A DNA stretch of 64,000 nt from Hymenobacter montanus. Its GTDB lineage: Bacteria; Bacteroidota; Bacteroidia; Cytophagales; Hymenobacteraceae. A program made the translations under genes and the position numbers. The notes under the pieces were generated by a model, which was not told the DNA's origin, made no database searches, and was given only the letters and a program-made list of their open reading frames with translations. Of the stretch, positions 16,320 through 26,413 are shown piece after piece. Within the stretch, counting starts at the first letter, position 1. The number at the start of each line of letters is the position of its first letter. The stretch is taken from NCBI RefSeq assembly GCF_014699115.1, contig NZ_JACXAD010000017.1, positions 1 to 64,000 of the forward strand. The letters are read 5' to 3'.

Positions 16320-16985
16320 ATGCACCCAAGCCTCGCTAACCGCCAGTATTCTCCCACTAAATTCTTCTTGCTGGCTGGGCTCGTCATCGTGCTCGACCAG
16401 CTCTCGAAGTGGGCGGTGCACACCTACATGCCGATGGGAACAGACGGCGAAATCCCGCTGCTGGGCCACTGGGCCAAGCTGCACTACACGCTGAATCCCG
16501 GCATGGCTTTCGGGGCGCAGCTGCCGGCTCCCTATGGCAAGCTGGTGCTCACCGGCTTTCGCTTATTGGCGGTATCTGGCCTGGTTTACTACATCATTCG
16601 TCTTTGCCGTCAGCGCATCCCGGCCGGCTACATTGCTTGCCTGGCCTTGATTTTGGGAGGTGCCGTGGGCAACCTGATTGACTCGGTGTTTTACGGCATC
16701 ATCTACGGCAACGCGCCCTTGGGCTCACCCATGCGCTGGTTTTATGGTCAGGTTATCGACATGATTTTCGTGCCTCTTTACCAAGGGTATTTCCCTGAGT
16801 CCTGGCCTCTTATTGGGGGCCAATACAGCTCGGGGTTTCCTATTTTTAACGTCGCCGACGCTTCCATTTCCGTTGGAGTATTCCTGATTTTACTTAACCA
16901 GAGCCGTTTTTTCCGTCAATCCCAATCAGCGGCTCCGGTAGTCGATGAGGGTGAGCAGTTGGTTTCGCCGGCCCGGAATATCTAA
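16320..16985 (+). CDS. lspA: Lipoprotein signal peptidase, copy 2 (tandem duplicate)
   Basis: This 221-residue protein is a close paralog of the preceding gene, nearly identical through DQLSKWAVHTYM, GEIPLLGHWAKLHYTLNPGMAFGA and GYIACLALILGGAVGNLIDS, and diverged in the region MIFVPLYQGYFPESWPL and the C-terminal tail. Both catalytic aspartates are present (GNLIDS, FNVADAS), so it should be active. The close similarity including at DNA level points to a fairly recent tandem duplication. The two copies may have different substrate preferences or simply give a dose effect; neither can be decided from sequence. Confidence 0.92.
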   Translation: MHPSLANRQYSPTKFFLLAGLVIVLDQLSKWAVHTYMPMGTDGEIPLLGHWAKLHYTLNPGMAFGAQLPAPYGKLVLTGFRLLAVSGLVYYIIRLCRQRIPAGYIACLALILGGAVGNLIDSVFYGIIYGNAPLGSPMRWFYGQVIDMIFVPLYQGYFPESWPLIGGQYSSGFPIFNVADASISVGVFLILLNQSRFFRQSQSAAPVVDEGEQLVSPARNI

Positions 16986-17084
16986 CCTGATAAACTACCA
17001 GCAGGTATCACCGCACGTGTCGCGGCCAACAATGGTTTAGCCTAATGAACGCCCCGTAGCGCTTTTCTATCCCTATTTTCGTCC

Positions 17085-18941
<1,857 letters not shown>

Positions 18942-19141
18942 CCTTCGCTGAGTTCTGAGCGACTCTCGCCGAGCATCCCGTACCGCTGGCCGGGAGCCGG
19001 GCCGTAAAGCCTGAGCGCCGCCGGTATAACTTACCGGCCCAGCCCGCGTTTTATTTAACTGCGACCCGCTCCGTCAGCTCATTCATTTTTCCGCTCTCGC
19101 CGCCTGCGATCAATTAACTTTTCGGCGGCCTTATTTTTCAC

Positions 19142-21616
19142 ATGAACACCCCCGAAAATTCCCGGGCTCCCCGCGCCAAGCGCGAAAAGCCCGAACCCGC
19201 GCCCATCACCCAAGATCAGGTGCTGCGCGCTTTCACCGACAACCCCACCAAGGTTCTTGCTTACCGCCAGCTTTCCCGCCGCCTCGGCGTCACCACCAAG
19301 GGCCAGCGCGAGGAGATTTTTGCCCACATCAAGCAGCTACGGAAACAAGGACTGATTACCCTGCTTCAGAACGACGAATACCGCTTGGCTGACCCAGACG
19401 CTGTCGCTACGGCCTTGCTGCCGTCTAACGCCCGCAAATCGGCTAAAAAAGCGGTTTCGCCCGTGCAGCCCCCGCGCAACCTTTCGGTGCAGGACCAATT
19501 CGGCCGCGACCCCATTGTGCACCGTCGCCGCTCGGCTGGCTTCGACTACGTCGATGGCGACGACCGCCCCGAGCGCAGCCCTTCCAATACGGTGATTGGC
19601 ACGGTTGATCTGGCCACGCCCAACTTCGCCTTCGTGGTGCCCGAGGGCACTGGCAATGCCGACGACATCCGCGTCTTCACCGACCAGCTCAAGTTTGCCC
19701 TGCAGGGCGACGTGGTGCGGGTGCGTCTGCGCAGCTCCCGCGACGGCCGCCCGGTGGGCGACGTGGTGGAAGTGCTCAAGCGCCAGCGCCCCGAGATTGT
19801 GGGCCGGCTGCAGGTGCAGGGCAGCCTGGGCTTCGTGCAACCCGACAACCGCAAGGTGTACTTCGACGTGTTCGTGCCGCCGCATCTGCTGCACGATGCC
19901 CGCACCGGCGACAAGGTGCTGGTGCGCATCAACGAGTTTCCGGACGACAGCCACCGCCAGCCGGTGGGCGAGATCATCCGCAACTTCGGCGCTGCCGGCG
20001 GCCACGAAGCCGAGATCAACGCCATCATGGCCGAGTTCGGCCTGCCCTTCGAGTTTCCGGCGGAAGTAGAGGCCGAGTCGGAAGCCATCAGTGAGGAGAT
20101 TGCTGAGGAGGAAATTGCTCGCCGCCGCGACTTCCGCAACATCACCACCTTCACCATCGACCCGGCCGATGCCAAGGACTTCGACGACGCCCTGAGCATT
20201 CAGAAGCTGGACAATGGCCACTGGGAAGTGGGCGTGCACATCGCCGACGTTACCCACTACGTGCGCCCCGGCACCGAGCTGGAGCGCGAGGGCAAGCACC
20301 GCGCTACCTCGGTTTACCTCGTCGACCGCGTGATTCCCATGCTGCCCGAGCGCCTGTCGAACGGCCTCTGCTCGCTGCGCCCCCACGAAGACAAGCTGAC
20401 CTTCTCGGCCGTATTTGAGCTCGACGAGAACGGCAAGCTCTACGAGTCGTGGTTCGGCAAAACCATCATCCACTCCGACCGCCGCTTCTCCTACGAGGAG
20501 GCCCAGGAACGCATCGAAACCAAGCAGGGCGACTACGTAGAGGAGATAAATATCCTCAACGACATGGCCAAGAAAATCTGCGCCCAGCGGTTCAAGCAAG
20601 GTGCCATCACCTTCGAAACCCAGGAGGTGAAGTTCCGCCTCGACGAGCAGGGCAAGCCCCTCGGCGTGTACGTGAAGGAGCGCAAGGATGCCCACAAGCT
20701 GATTGAGGAGTTCATGCTGCTAGCTAATCGCAAGGTGGCCGAGTTCGTGTTCAACCTCAAAAAGACCAAGCCGCGCTTCACCATGGTGTACCGCGCCCAC
20801 GACGCGCCGGAGGCCGAGCGCCTGCAAACCTTCGCCCTCTTCGCCCAGAAGTTTGGCTACAAGCTGAAGCTCGACAATCCCAAAAAAATCAGCACCGAGC
20901 TCAATAACCTCAGCTCGGACGTGATGGGCAAGCCCGAGCAGAACGTCATCCAGGGCCTGGCCATTCGGACCATGGCCAAGGCTATCTACACCACCGAGCC
21001 GGTGGGCCACTTCGGGCTGGCCTTCGACCACTACTCGCACTTTACCTCACCCATCCGCCGCTACCCTGATATGATGGCCCACCGCCTGCTCGAGCACTAC
21101 CTGCTCGGCGGCAAGAACGTGCCGGCCGAGCCCGTGGAAGAGGAGTGTAAGCATTCCTCGGCCCGCGAAAAGCTCGCGGCCAATGCCGAGCGCGCCAGCA
21201 TCAAGTTCAAGCAGGTGGAGTTCATGCTGGATGAAATCGGCAACACCTTCAAGGGGGTGGTTTCGGGCCTCACCGAGCGCGGCATGTACATCGAGATCGA
21301 GGAGAACAAGTGCGAGGGCATGGTCCGCCTTTCCGACATTCCCGGCGATGAGTTCGAGCTCGACAAGGACAACTACCGCATCGTGGGCCGCCGGACCAAG
21401 CGCATCATCCAGTTCGGCGACCCGATGGAGGTAGTGGTAAAATCCGCCAACCTACTCGACCGCACCATCGACTTCGAGCTGGTTGACGACCGCCCTAGCT
21501 TCGTAAAAAAGCGCGAAGCCGAGGAGAAGCGGGCCCGCGGAGGTTCTCCCCGCGGCTACCGCGACCATAGCAGCGGCGGCATGGCGAAAGGCGCCCACAA
21601 GGGCAAGCGTCGCTGA
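19142..21616 (+). CDS. rnr: Ribonuclease R
   Basis: This 824-residue 3'-5' exoribonuclease degrades structured RNA. The order is an N-terminal winged helix (about residues 18-85, with TPVLAYRQLSRRLGV-like helix), two cold-shock OB domains (~150-290), the RNB catalytic domain beginning near residue 335 (TIDPADAKDFDDALS carries the metal-binding aspartates; HFTSPIRRYPDMMAHRLLEH is the C-terminal part), and an S1 domain (~700-785, KGVVSGLTERGMYIEIEENK). A basic tail (GGMAKGAHKGKRR) ends the protein. ATG 19142 is in good context, with unrelated sequence before it. The polyprenyl synthase gene follows 47 bases later. Confidence 0.95.
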   Translation: MNTPENSRAPRAKREKPEPAPITQDQVLRAFTDNPTKVLAYRQLSRRLGVTTKGQREEIFAHIKQLRKQGLITLLQNDEYRLADPDAVATALLPSNARKSAKKAVSPVQPPRNLSVQDQFGRDPIVHRRRSAGFDYVDGDDRPERSPSNTVIGTVDLATPNFAFVVPEGTGNADDIRVFTDQLKFALQGDVVRVRLRSSRDGRPVGDVVEVLKRQRPEIVGRLQVQGSLGFVQPDNRKVYFDVFVPPHLLHDARTGDKVLVRINEFPDDSHRQPVGEIIRNFGAAGGHEAEINAIMAEFGLPFEFPAEVEAESEAISEEIAEEEIARRRDFRNITTFTIDPADAKDFDDALSIQKLDNGHWEVGVHIADVTHYVRPGTELEREGKHRATSVYLVDRVIPMLPERLSNGLCSLRPHEDKLTFSAVFELDENGKLYESWFGKTIIHSDRRFSYEEAQERIETKQGDYVEEINILNDMAKKICAQRFKQGAITFETQEVKFRLDEQGKPLGVYVKERKDAHKLIEEFMLLANRKVAEFVFNLKKTKPRFTMVYRAHDAPEAERLQTFALFAQKFGYKLKLDNPKKISTELNNLSSDVMGKPEQNVIQGLAIRTMAKAIYTTEPVGHFGLAFDHYSHFTSPIRRYPDMMAHRLLEHYLLGGKNVPAEPVEEECKHSSAREKLAANAERASIKFKQVEFMLDEIGNTFKGVVSGLTERGMYIEIEENKCEGMVRLSDIPGDEFELDKDNYRIVGRRTKRIIQFGDPMEVVVKSANLLDRTIDFELVDDRPSFVKKREAEEKRARGGSPRGYRDHSSGGMAKGAHKGKRR

Positions 21617-21663
21617 GTTAGCCCCACTCGCATTGACAAACGCCCCCGTTCTTTGCAGGCAAT

Positions 21664-22635
21664 ATGACCCCTGCTGACTTCCCCGCTCAAATCACGGCCG
21701 CCCTCGCGCAACTCAGCTACGGCGAGCAGCCCGATACTCTTTACGCTCCTATCCGCTACATCATGGGCCTGGGCGGCAAGCGCATTCGGCCGCTGCTCAC
21801 CCTGCTCGGTGCCCACCTCTTCACCGATGAGCTCGCCCCCATCCTCAAGCCCGCGGTAGCTACCGAAGTCTTCCACAACTTCACCCTGCTCCACGACGAC
21901 CTCATGGACCAGGCCCCGCTGCGCCGAGGCCAGGCTACGGTGCATGAAAAGTGGAATCCCAACGTGGCCATCCTGAGTGGCGACGTAATGCTGGTGCGGG
22001 CCTACGAGCTGTTCCTGGACGTGCCGCCCGCGCTGCTGCCGACCATTCTCCGCCGCTTCAGCCAGACCGCCGCCGAGGTTTGCGAAGGCCAGCAGTGGGA
22101 CATGAACTTCGAGACCGAGCCCCAGGTGAGCATTGCCCAATACCTGGACATGATTCGCCTCAAAACAGCGGTTCTCCTCGGCTTTTGCCTCGAGCTCGGC
22201 GCCCGCCTCGCCGGCGCTTCGGATGAAGCGGCCGAGCACCTTCGCCAGTTCGGGACCGACATAGGCCTAGCCTTCCAGCTCCGCGACGACCTGCTCGATG
22301 TGTACGGCGACGCCGCCACTTTCGGTAAGCGAGTAGGCGGCGACATCGTCTCGGATAAGAAAACCTTTCTTCTGCTCACCGCCCAAGCCCAGGCCAACCC
22401 GCAGCAACAAGCTATCCTGCGCCAGTTCATCGGTCAACCCGTCATCAATGCCGACGCTAAGGTGCAGGCCGTGCGGGCCATCTACGACGATCTGGGAATT
22501 CGTGCCCAAACGGAGACGCTCATCAATGCGTACTTTCAGGATGCCCTCCAGCATCTGGAGCGCGTAGCCGCCCCCGCCGATCGTAAGGAGCCCCTGCTCC
22601 ACCTCGCCCTCCACCTCATGGACCGGGAAAGCTAG
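21664..22635 (+). CDS. Polyprenyl diphosphate synthase
   Basis: This 323-residue soluble enzyme adds isopentenyl units to an allylic diphosphate, making chains for quinone or cell-wall carrier lipids. The first aspartate-rich motif is HDDLMDQAPLRRG (~residue 77) and the second is LRDDLLDVYGD (~206), with GGKRIRPLLTLLGA near residue 37 binding the substrate. The two residues between the first-motif aspartates and the bulkier ones before it suggest a medium- to long-chain product, but chain length cannot be fixed by eye. It could equally be annotated as an IspA/IspB-type enzyme. It is close behind rnr and probably co-transcribed. Confidence 0.9.
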   Translation: MTPADFPAQITAALAQLSYGEQPDTLYAPIRYIMGLGGKRIRPLLTLLGAHLFTDELAPILKPAVATEVFHNFTLLHDDLMDQAPLRRGQATVHEKWNPNVAILSGDVMLVRAYELFLDVPPALLPTILRRFSQTAAEVCEGQQWDMNFETEPQVSIAQYLDMIRLKTAVLLGFCLELGARLAGASDEAAEHLRQFGTDIGLAFQLRDDLLDVYGDAATFGKRVGGDIVSDKKTFLLLTAQAQANPQQQAILRQFIGQPVINADAKVQAVRAIYDDLGIRAQTETLINAYFQDALQHLERVAAPADRKEPLLHLALHLMDRES

Positions 22636-22885
22636 TGGTTAGTTGTGGCTCGCCAGAGGAGCCAGGCTTCGGTTTTGAGTTGTTATCTAACCAGCAGAAA
22701 CCAGTAGCTGGTCGTTTGGCTCCCCTCTGCTGGGGGTTTACGCCTGAAGGAAACTAGGACCCGCCCTACCGGGTACGACTCCGCAGGGAGCACGGGAGGT
22801 TACACGGGCTGACACGGACTACGACACTGCTTCAATAGCGAACCAGCAACTAACGGCTACATTCAAAACCTTTTTTCCTTAGTAC
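22636..22885. other. Structured-looking intergenic spacer
   Basis: The 250-base GC-rich spacer has several small inverted repeats, including CAGAGGAGCCA against TGGCTCCCCTCTG (about 22653-22730) and ACCCGCCCTACCGGGT. No known RNA family was recognised, so this may be an untranslated leader, an uncharacterised small RNA or a decayed element. Confidence 0.3.
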
Positions 22886-23548
22886 GTGCTCAACCCCATT
22901 CTCATTCTTGTCGGCCTCACCGTGGCCATTTCCGTCTACGCCTGGTCTAACTACGACTTGATGGAATCATGGATACTCCGGCCCTATCGCATGGCTCGCG
23001 ACCAGAGCCAGTTTTACCGTTTCATCACCTCGGGCTTCCTGCATGCCGACTGGGGCCACTTAATCTTCAACATGATTGCCTTCTACTCGTTCGGGGGCCT
23101 CGTGCTCGGAGTGCTGTGCAATGGTACCGGTGCGCCTGGCATCGATGGATTCGGCGGAACGGGGGGAATCTGGCGCTTTCTGTTGCTGTATTTAGGCGGT
23201 ATCGTCGTCTCCGATATTCCCACCTACTTCCGCCACCGCGACGACCGTGAGTACGGCAGTCTGGGGGCTTCGGGTGGGGTAGCTTCGGTGCTTTTTGCCG
23301 GGGTGATATTCGCGCCGCTCAACAAAATCTACTTGATGTTTATCCCAATAGGCATCCCCGGCTTCATCTTCGGCTTCCTCTACCTGATATATTCCTATTA
23401 CCAGGGCCGGCGCCGGGGCGATAACATCAACCACGATGCCCACTTCTACGGTGCGCTCTATGGGGTGGCGCTCACGTTGGTGTTCATGCCCGCTTCTGGT
23501 CTTGAATTTATTCGGCAGATCAGCCTCTTTCTTCAAGTAAACAACTGA
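22886..23548 (+). CDS. Rhomboid family intramembrane serine protease
   Basis: This 220-residue polytopic protein cleaves substrates within the membrane. The catalytic serine is in GSLGASGGVAS (~residue 127) and the partner histidine in HDAHFYGALYG (~184). The HADWGHLIFNM segment (~51-61) is the conserved rhomboid loop and helix. Six hydrophobic helices fit the minimal rhomboid core. The start is a GTG at 22886; the predicted N-terminus is the first helix (NPILILVGLTVAIS). The role is unknown, and no candidate substrate is adjacent. Confidence 0.88.
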   Translation: MLNPILILVGLTVAISVYAWSNYDLMESWILRPYRMARDQSQFYRFITSGFLHADWGHLIFNMIAFYSFGGLVLGVLCNGTGAPGIDGFGGTGGIWRFLLLYLGGIVVSDIPTYFRHRDDREYGSLGASGGVASVLFAGVIFAPLNKIYLMFIPIGIPGFIFGFLYLIYSYYQGRRRGDNINHDAHFYGALYGVALTLVFMPASGLEFIRQISLFLQVNN

Positions 23549-23650
23549 TTATCAGTAAATTAATTGAAGTATAATGAATTTGTATAATCTATACTAGAAA
23601 GCGTTGCGTAATAAGGGGAGAAATCATTCTTTCACCTTCGACTCTTTTCT

Positions 23651-23920
23651 ATGCAGACGCTTCGCCACTTCGTTTCCCGGTTGTCTTTCCCGGCTTTACT
23701 ACTTCCTGTACTGTTGCTCACCGCGTCGTGCAGTCGTTATAACGCCAACGGCAGCCTCTCAATAGCTGGTGTGGTTTACCTCATTCTCGCTCTCGCTGCC
23801 GTCGTCAGCCTCTTAAAGCAGGATTGGGACCTCACTAAGAAGTTTATCTGGGGCGTAGTCATCTGGATTTTCCCGGTCGCGGGCTCCATTATTTACTTCT
23901 TATTCTCCGGGCGCAAATAG
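23651..23920 (+). CDS. Small PLDc_N-like membrane lipoprotein
   Basis: This 89-residue protein begins with a signal peptide and lipobox-like LLLTASC (Cys at ~27), followed by two membrane helices (residues ~38-55 and ~67-85). The last one, WGVVIWIFPVAGSIIYFLFSGRK split by its proline, matches the PLDc_N module found at the N-terminus of cardiolipin synthases and in many stand-alone small membrane proteins. No catalytic phospholipase domain is present. Function unknown. A strong terminator follows. Confidence 0.7.
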   Translation: MQTLRHFVSRLSFPALLLPVLLLTASCSRYNANGSLSIAGVVYLILALAAVVSLLKQDWDLTKKFIWGVVIWIFPVAGSIIYFLFSGRK

Positions 23921-23948
23921 CCTCACTAATCAAGTAGCCTGCCTGTAA

Positions 23949-23990
23949 ACACGAAGCCCCAGCCAATTCGGCTGGGGCTTCGTGTTTTAC
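23949..23990. terminator. Bidirectional intrinsic terminator
   Basis: A 14- to 16-base-pair stem (ACGAAGCCCCAGCC and its complement) with an AATTC loop is followed by TTTT. It lies between convergent genes ending at 23920 and 24024. Confidence 0.88.
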
Positions 23991-24023
23991 TAAACATCAT
24001 TAGCCTGATGTAGGCATGAGCTA

Positions 24024-24641
24024 CTAATTCAGTAGGCGCTTCTTCTCCAACCGCGCCACGCCGCGCAGCAACTCGCCGCTGTTTGTAATCTGGACGATCT
24101 GCCAGTGGTCGCCCTGATGGCGCATCTTTACCTCGACCACCATGGTGGTATCGTATTTGGGTTGGGTTATCTCCAAACCCATCAGGGCGTTTTCCCCTTC
24201 TTCGTGGATGTACTTGATGCCTTTAAACTCACTTTCCGGGCTCACGATTTTACCGGCCAAGCCGGTGAGCGAAATCTTCACGAGGCGCTTGGGAGCGGCT
24301 GCCGCAGCGGCTTCCAGCGAGCCTGTTTCGACGTAGCGCTGCACTTCCTGGTGGGCGGCGTTGGCCAGGGTTGGTTTCAGCAGTCGCATAGCCCCGCTCA
24401 TCATCAGGCTGCCGCCCGGCATGAGTGAAGTGAGAAAAGAACCTTGCTGGGCCACGTCATCTACCAGGTGCGTGGTTACGCTGTTCACGTTTACATACTT
24501 TTCAAACGCGGCCATGTCGTGAGCCTGTACGGCGGCGGCAGCCCCGAGCAGAGCCCCTTTCGGGCCGTTCTGGACTTGGTAGTAGTAGTATCCCCCAGCA
24601 CCTAACGCCAGCAGCAATACTAATAACAGCAATTTTTTCAT
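24024..24641 (-). CDS. DUF2939-like envelope protein
   Basis: This 205-residue protein begins with a hydrophobic helix (MKKLLLLVLLLALGAGGYYYY), most likely a membrane anchor or signal peptide. The segment GPKGALLGAAAAVQAHDMAAFEKYVNVNSVTTHLVDDV resembles the start of DUF2939 domains, which have an N-terminal helix followed by a conserved AHD...F..YVD pattern. Function unknown. The ATG at 24641 is preferred over an upstream frame extension (24698) because it is followed directly by the signal helix. A TATTTTTG promoter-like element lies about 30 bases upstream. Confidence 0.7.
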   Translation of the reverse strand: MKKLLLLVLLLALGAGGYYYYQVQNGPKGALLGAAAAVQAHDMAAFEKYVNVNSVTTHLVDDVAQQGSFLTSLMPGGSLMMSGAMRLLKPTLANAAHQEVQRYVETGSLEAAAAAAPKRLVKISLTGLAGKIVSPESEFKGIKYIHEEGENALMGLEITQPKYDTTMVVEVKMRHQGDHWQIVQITNSGELLRGVARLEKKRLLN

Positions 24642-24670
24642 AGGGGGTCGTAAACAGTGATAGTACGCGG

Positions 24671-24678
24671 CAAAAATA
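24671..24678 (-). promoter_or_regulatory. Promoter -7 element (TATTTTTG)
   Basis: The minus-strand sequence TATTTTTG matches TAnnTTTG, 30 bases before the ATG at 24641. A TTG is present upstream but at 25 bases, longer than the usual spacing. Confidence 0.45.
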
Positions 24679-24736
24679 ACCCGAACCCCGCCTTGCATCG
24701 GGTCAAGGTGAATTTGGCGCGACTAAGTTACTTCCT

Positions 24737-24902
24737 ATCATTCGGCGCCAGCATAATGATTCAATCCCTAGCGAGCAACAACTGCGCCCGGCCGCTTTTG
24801 CCTGTACGCGCGCAACAAGGCCCTGGCTAACGGGCCGACGTTTAGGGGACAACAGCTGGGCTCGGCCAATTTTATAATCATTCGGCGTCAGCGTAATGAT
24901 TC
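24737..24902. repeat. Pair of 26-bp palindromic direct repeats
   Basis: Two near-identical copies, 24737-24762 and 24877-24902, start exactly 140 bases apart. Each is ATCATTCGGCG(C/T)CAGC(A/G)TAATGATTC, with inverted ATCATT/AATGAT ends. They could be protein-binding sites or the ends of a 140-bp mobile remnant. Confidence 0.65.
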
Positions 24903-25875
24903 GACCTCATTATCTGCCTCCAGCCCGATAGGGAAGAAACAGCTGATCGTCTGCTCCACGATCTCGATTTGGATTAGCGTGCCTTGCAGGAAGTAGGGGT
25001 ACGCCCGTGGCTGGATTACTTCCTTACAGCATGGAACAAGTGTCATGCCCGACTACAATGCTCCGTTGGTGCCATTGGCGAATCTGTTGCCTGTCCCTGC
25101 CTTAGGCTATCCGGTAAGAGAAGCATAAAGAGGGAGCAGCATTCTACCCTGCTCACCGGCGACCTTCTTTTCGTGCTTTTATCTGAATACTGCGCAAGCG
25201 GTGACATATGCGACCTTGTGCGATCCTGATAGGTGTGCTTCGGCAAGTGCCCCAGCCAAAGGGGCGCACCTAACTTTTAAGTATTGGTCGAAGATGAGTT
25301 GCCTGAGCGGTTCAGTATCGGGCCGGGCCGCTGAGCTCTGTAGCAACTACCTATAACCCGGGTTTTATTCTGCCATCGGGCAAGCTTTCCGAGCGCTGCA
25401 AGTGGGGGCTTTGCACTAGGCGCACAGGCCTGATTATCCTGATAGGTCTCTTTCCCCTTGTAAGGTGTGAGCGAAGAAAAGGCCGTTCGGGATGAGTACG
25501 GTACTGACGTGGGTCTGACGTATTGCTGGGAGGTTCTGCGCCTGCAAGCCGAACATCACTCGGAGGAGGGAGCAGTGCGAGTAAGCGTTACAGGGTGCTA
25601 AGCCCCGACATGCGACGCCGCCACACGTCAGTTTCAGTTTCGCTACATCTTCTTAGGAGTAGATGGGGGGAGGCATGATAGAGGCTACGCCGGTCCTTCG
25701 TGAGCGCGTAATCTTCTTAAGAGTAGGTGAAGGGGAGACTCATTTTTTGAGTTGACCACTTTAAACAGCATTCAGACCCATCCCCAAATAATTATTAGGA
25801 CAAAATAATTCGTTACAGGGGTGTTATATTTTCATGCGCAATACATTGTTGATACAACTGTTACTCGTACACGAT

Positions 25876-25890
25876 ACGTAAATTTTACGT
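25876..25890. promoter_or_regulatory. Candidate operator: perfect palindrome ACGTAAA-T-TTTACGT
   Basis: A perfect 15-bp inverted repeat lies 109 bases before the HTH gene, in AT-rich DNA with further GTGTAAA sequences nearby (25889 and 25902). This fits an operator bound by a dimeric regulator, perhaps the adjacent HTH protein itself. The palindrome is directly visible, the role is inferred. Confidence 0.45.
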
Positions 25891-25998
25891 GTAAATTATC
25901 AGTGTAAACAATGTGTTTGTAATATTATTGCCAAAACAAATTTGTATAGCTGGCTTTAATCGTACATATTTGCATAAGCGTTACGCAACACCCTAAAT

Positions 25999-26385
25999 AT
26001 GCCACACCAAGGCGAAATCCTGCAGGAAGCTATCAAAAACAGCGGTATTTCCATCACGCGTATCGTAGAGGAGTTGGGTATTACACGTCCTACGATATAC
26101 CGTAAATTCAAAGAGGAAACAATTGATTACAACTTCGTAAAGAAAATAGGAGACATTATCAATCATGACTTCTCGAATGACTTTACAGCTGTACAACAAT
26201 CATCGCTGCCATTTGTAACAACCCCTGCTCGCGTACCTGTTACACAGCCTGTTACACCACGTGTAACATCGCCTCAAACAGCCGATTCTGACCCATATAA
26301 GCAGCTTTTGGCCCTCCAAGCCAAGTACATCGCCCTTCTAGAGGCCTACAATGAGCTTTTGCTAAAAGTGTATGGTCCGAAGTGA
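25999..26385 (+). CDS. Small helix-turn-helix DNA-binding protein
   Basis: This 128-residue protein has an N-terminal HTH of XRE-like type (residues ~8-50: ILQEAIKNSGISITRIVEELGI, then TRPTIYRKFKEETI as recognition helix), a proline/threonine-rich linker (PARVPVTQPVTPRVTSP) and a C-terminal helix (YKQLLALQAKYIALLEAYNELLL) able to form a coiled coil for dimerisation. It is the only gene in a 2.4-kb gene-poor segment and is followed at once by a parS-type site. The linker codons contain four TGTTACA/TGTAACA-type sequences. It is probably a transcriptional regulator or a locus-specific DNA-binding protein; a link to chromosome segregation is only suggested by position. Confidence 0.75.
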   Translation: MPHQGEILQEAIKNSGISITRIVEELGITRPTIYRKFKEETIDYNFVKKIGDIINHDFSNDFTAVQQSSLPFVTTPARVPVTQPVTPRVTSPQTADSDPYKQLLALQAKYIALLEAYNELLLKVYGPK

Positions 26386-26391
26386 CAAAAA

Positions 26392-26407
26392 TGTTCCACG
26401 TGAAACA
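26392..26407. promoter_or_regulatory. parS-type centromere site (ParB binding)
   Basis: The 16-mer TGTTCCACGTGAAACA matches the broadly conserved parS consensus TGTTNCACGTGAAACA exactly. It is the core of a 28-bp palindrome (26386-26413, one mismatch) with CAAAAA and TTTTTG arms. It lies seven bases after the HTH gene stop. parS sites are bound by ParB and normally cluster near the replication origin. The AT arms could additionally act as a terminator for the HTH gene. Confidence 0.85.
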
Positions 26408-26413
26408 TTTTTG

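Larger units (their letters stand above)
24642..25998. other. Long gene-poor region upstream of the HTH gene
   Basis: About 1.36 kb contains no convincing gene. It holds two 26-bp direct repeats (24737, 24877), two copies of an ATCTTCTTA(G/A)GAGTAG sequence (25647-25672 and 25711-25737) and, from about 25745 onward, a clearly AT-rich segment that probably contains the promoter and operators of the gene at 25999. Short open frames here (such as 24984-25229) have no family features. It may include decayed mobile DNA. Confidence 0.5.

Noticed and set aside
19337..20695. 452-residue minus-strand coding frame opposite RNase R
   Set aside because: It is an H/V/L/A-rich shadow of the RNase R gene with no recognisable motif. 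The same applies to the long frames opposite glyS, the exporter and the SurA/PpiD-like gene.
24984..25229. 81-residue plus-strand frame in the gene-poor region
   Set aside because: Cysteine-rich random-looking product without motifs, repeated structure or a promoter; probably chance.
24642..25998. Replication origin in the gene-poor region
   Set aside because: The length and AT-rich end invite it, but no TTATCCACA boxes were found here; the boxes are at 5466-5508 instead. It is kept only as gene-poor DNA.
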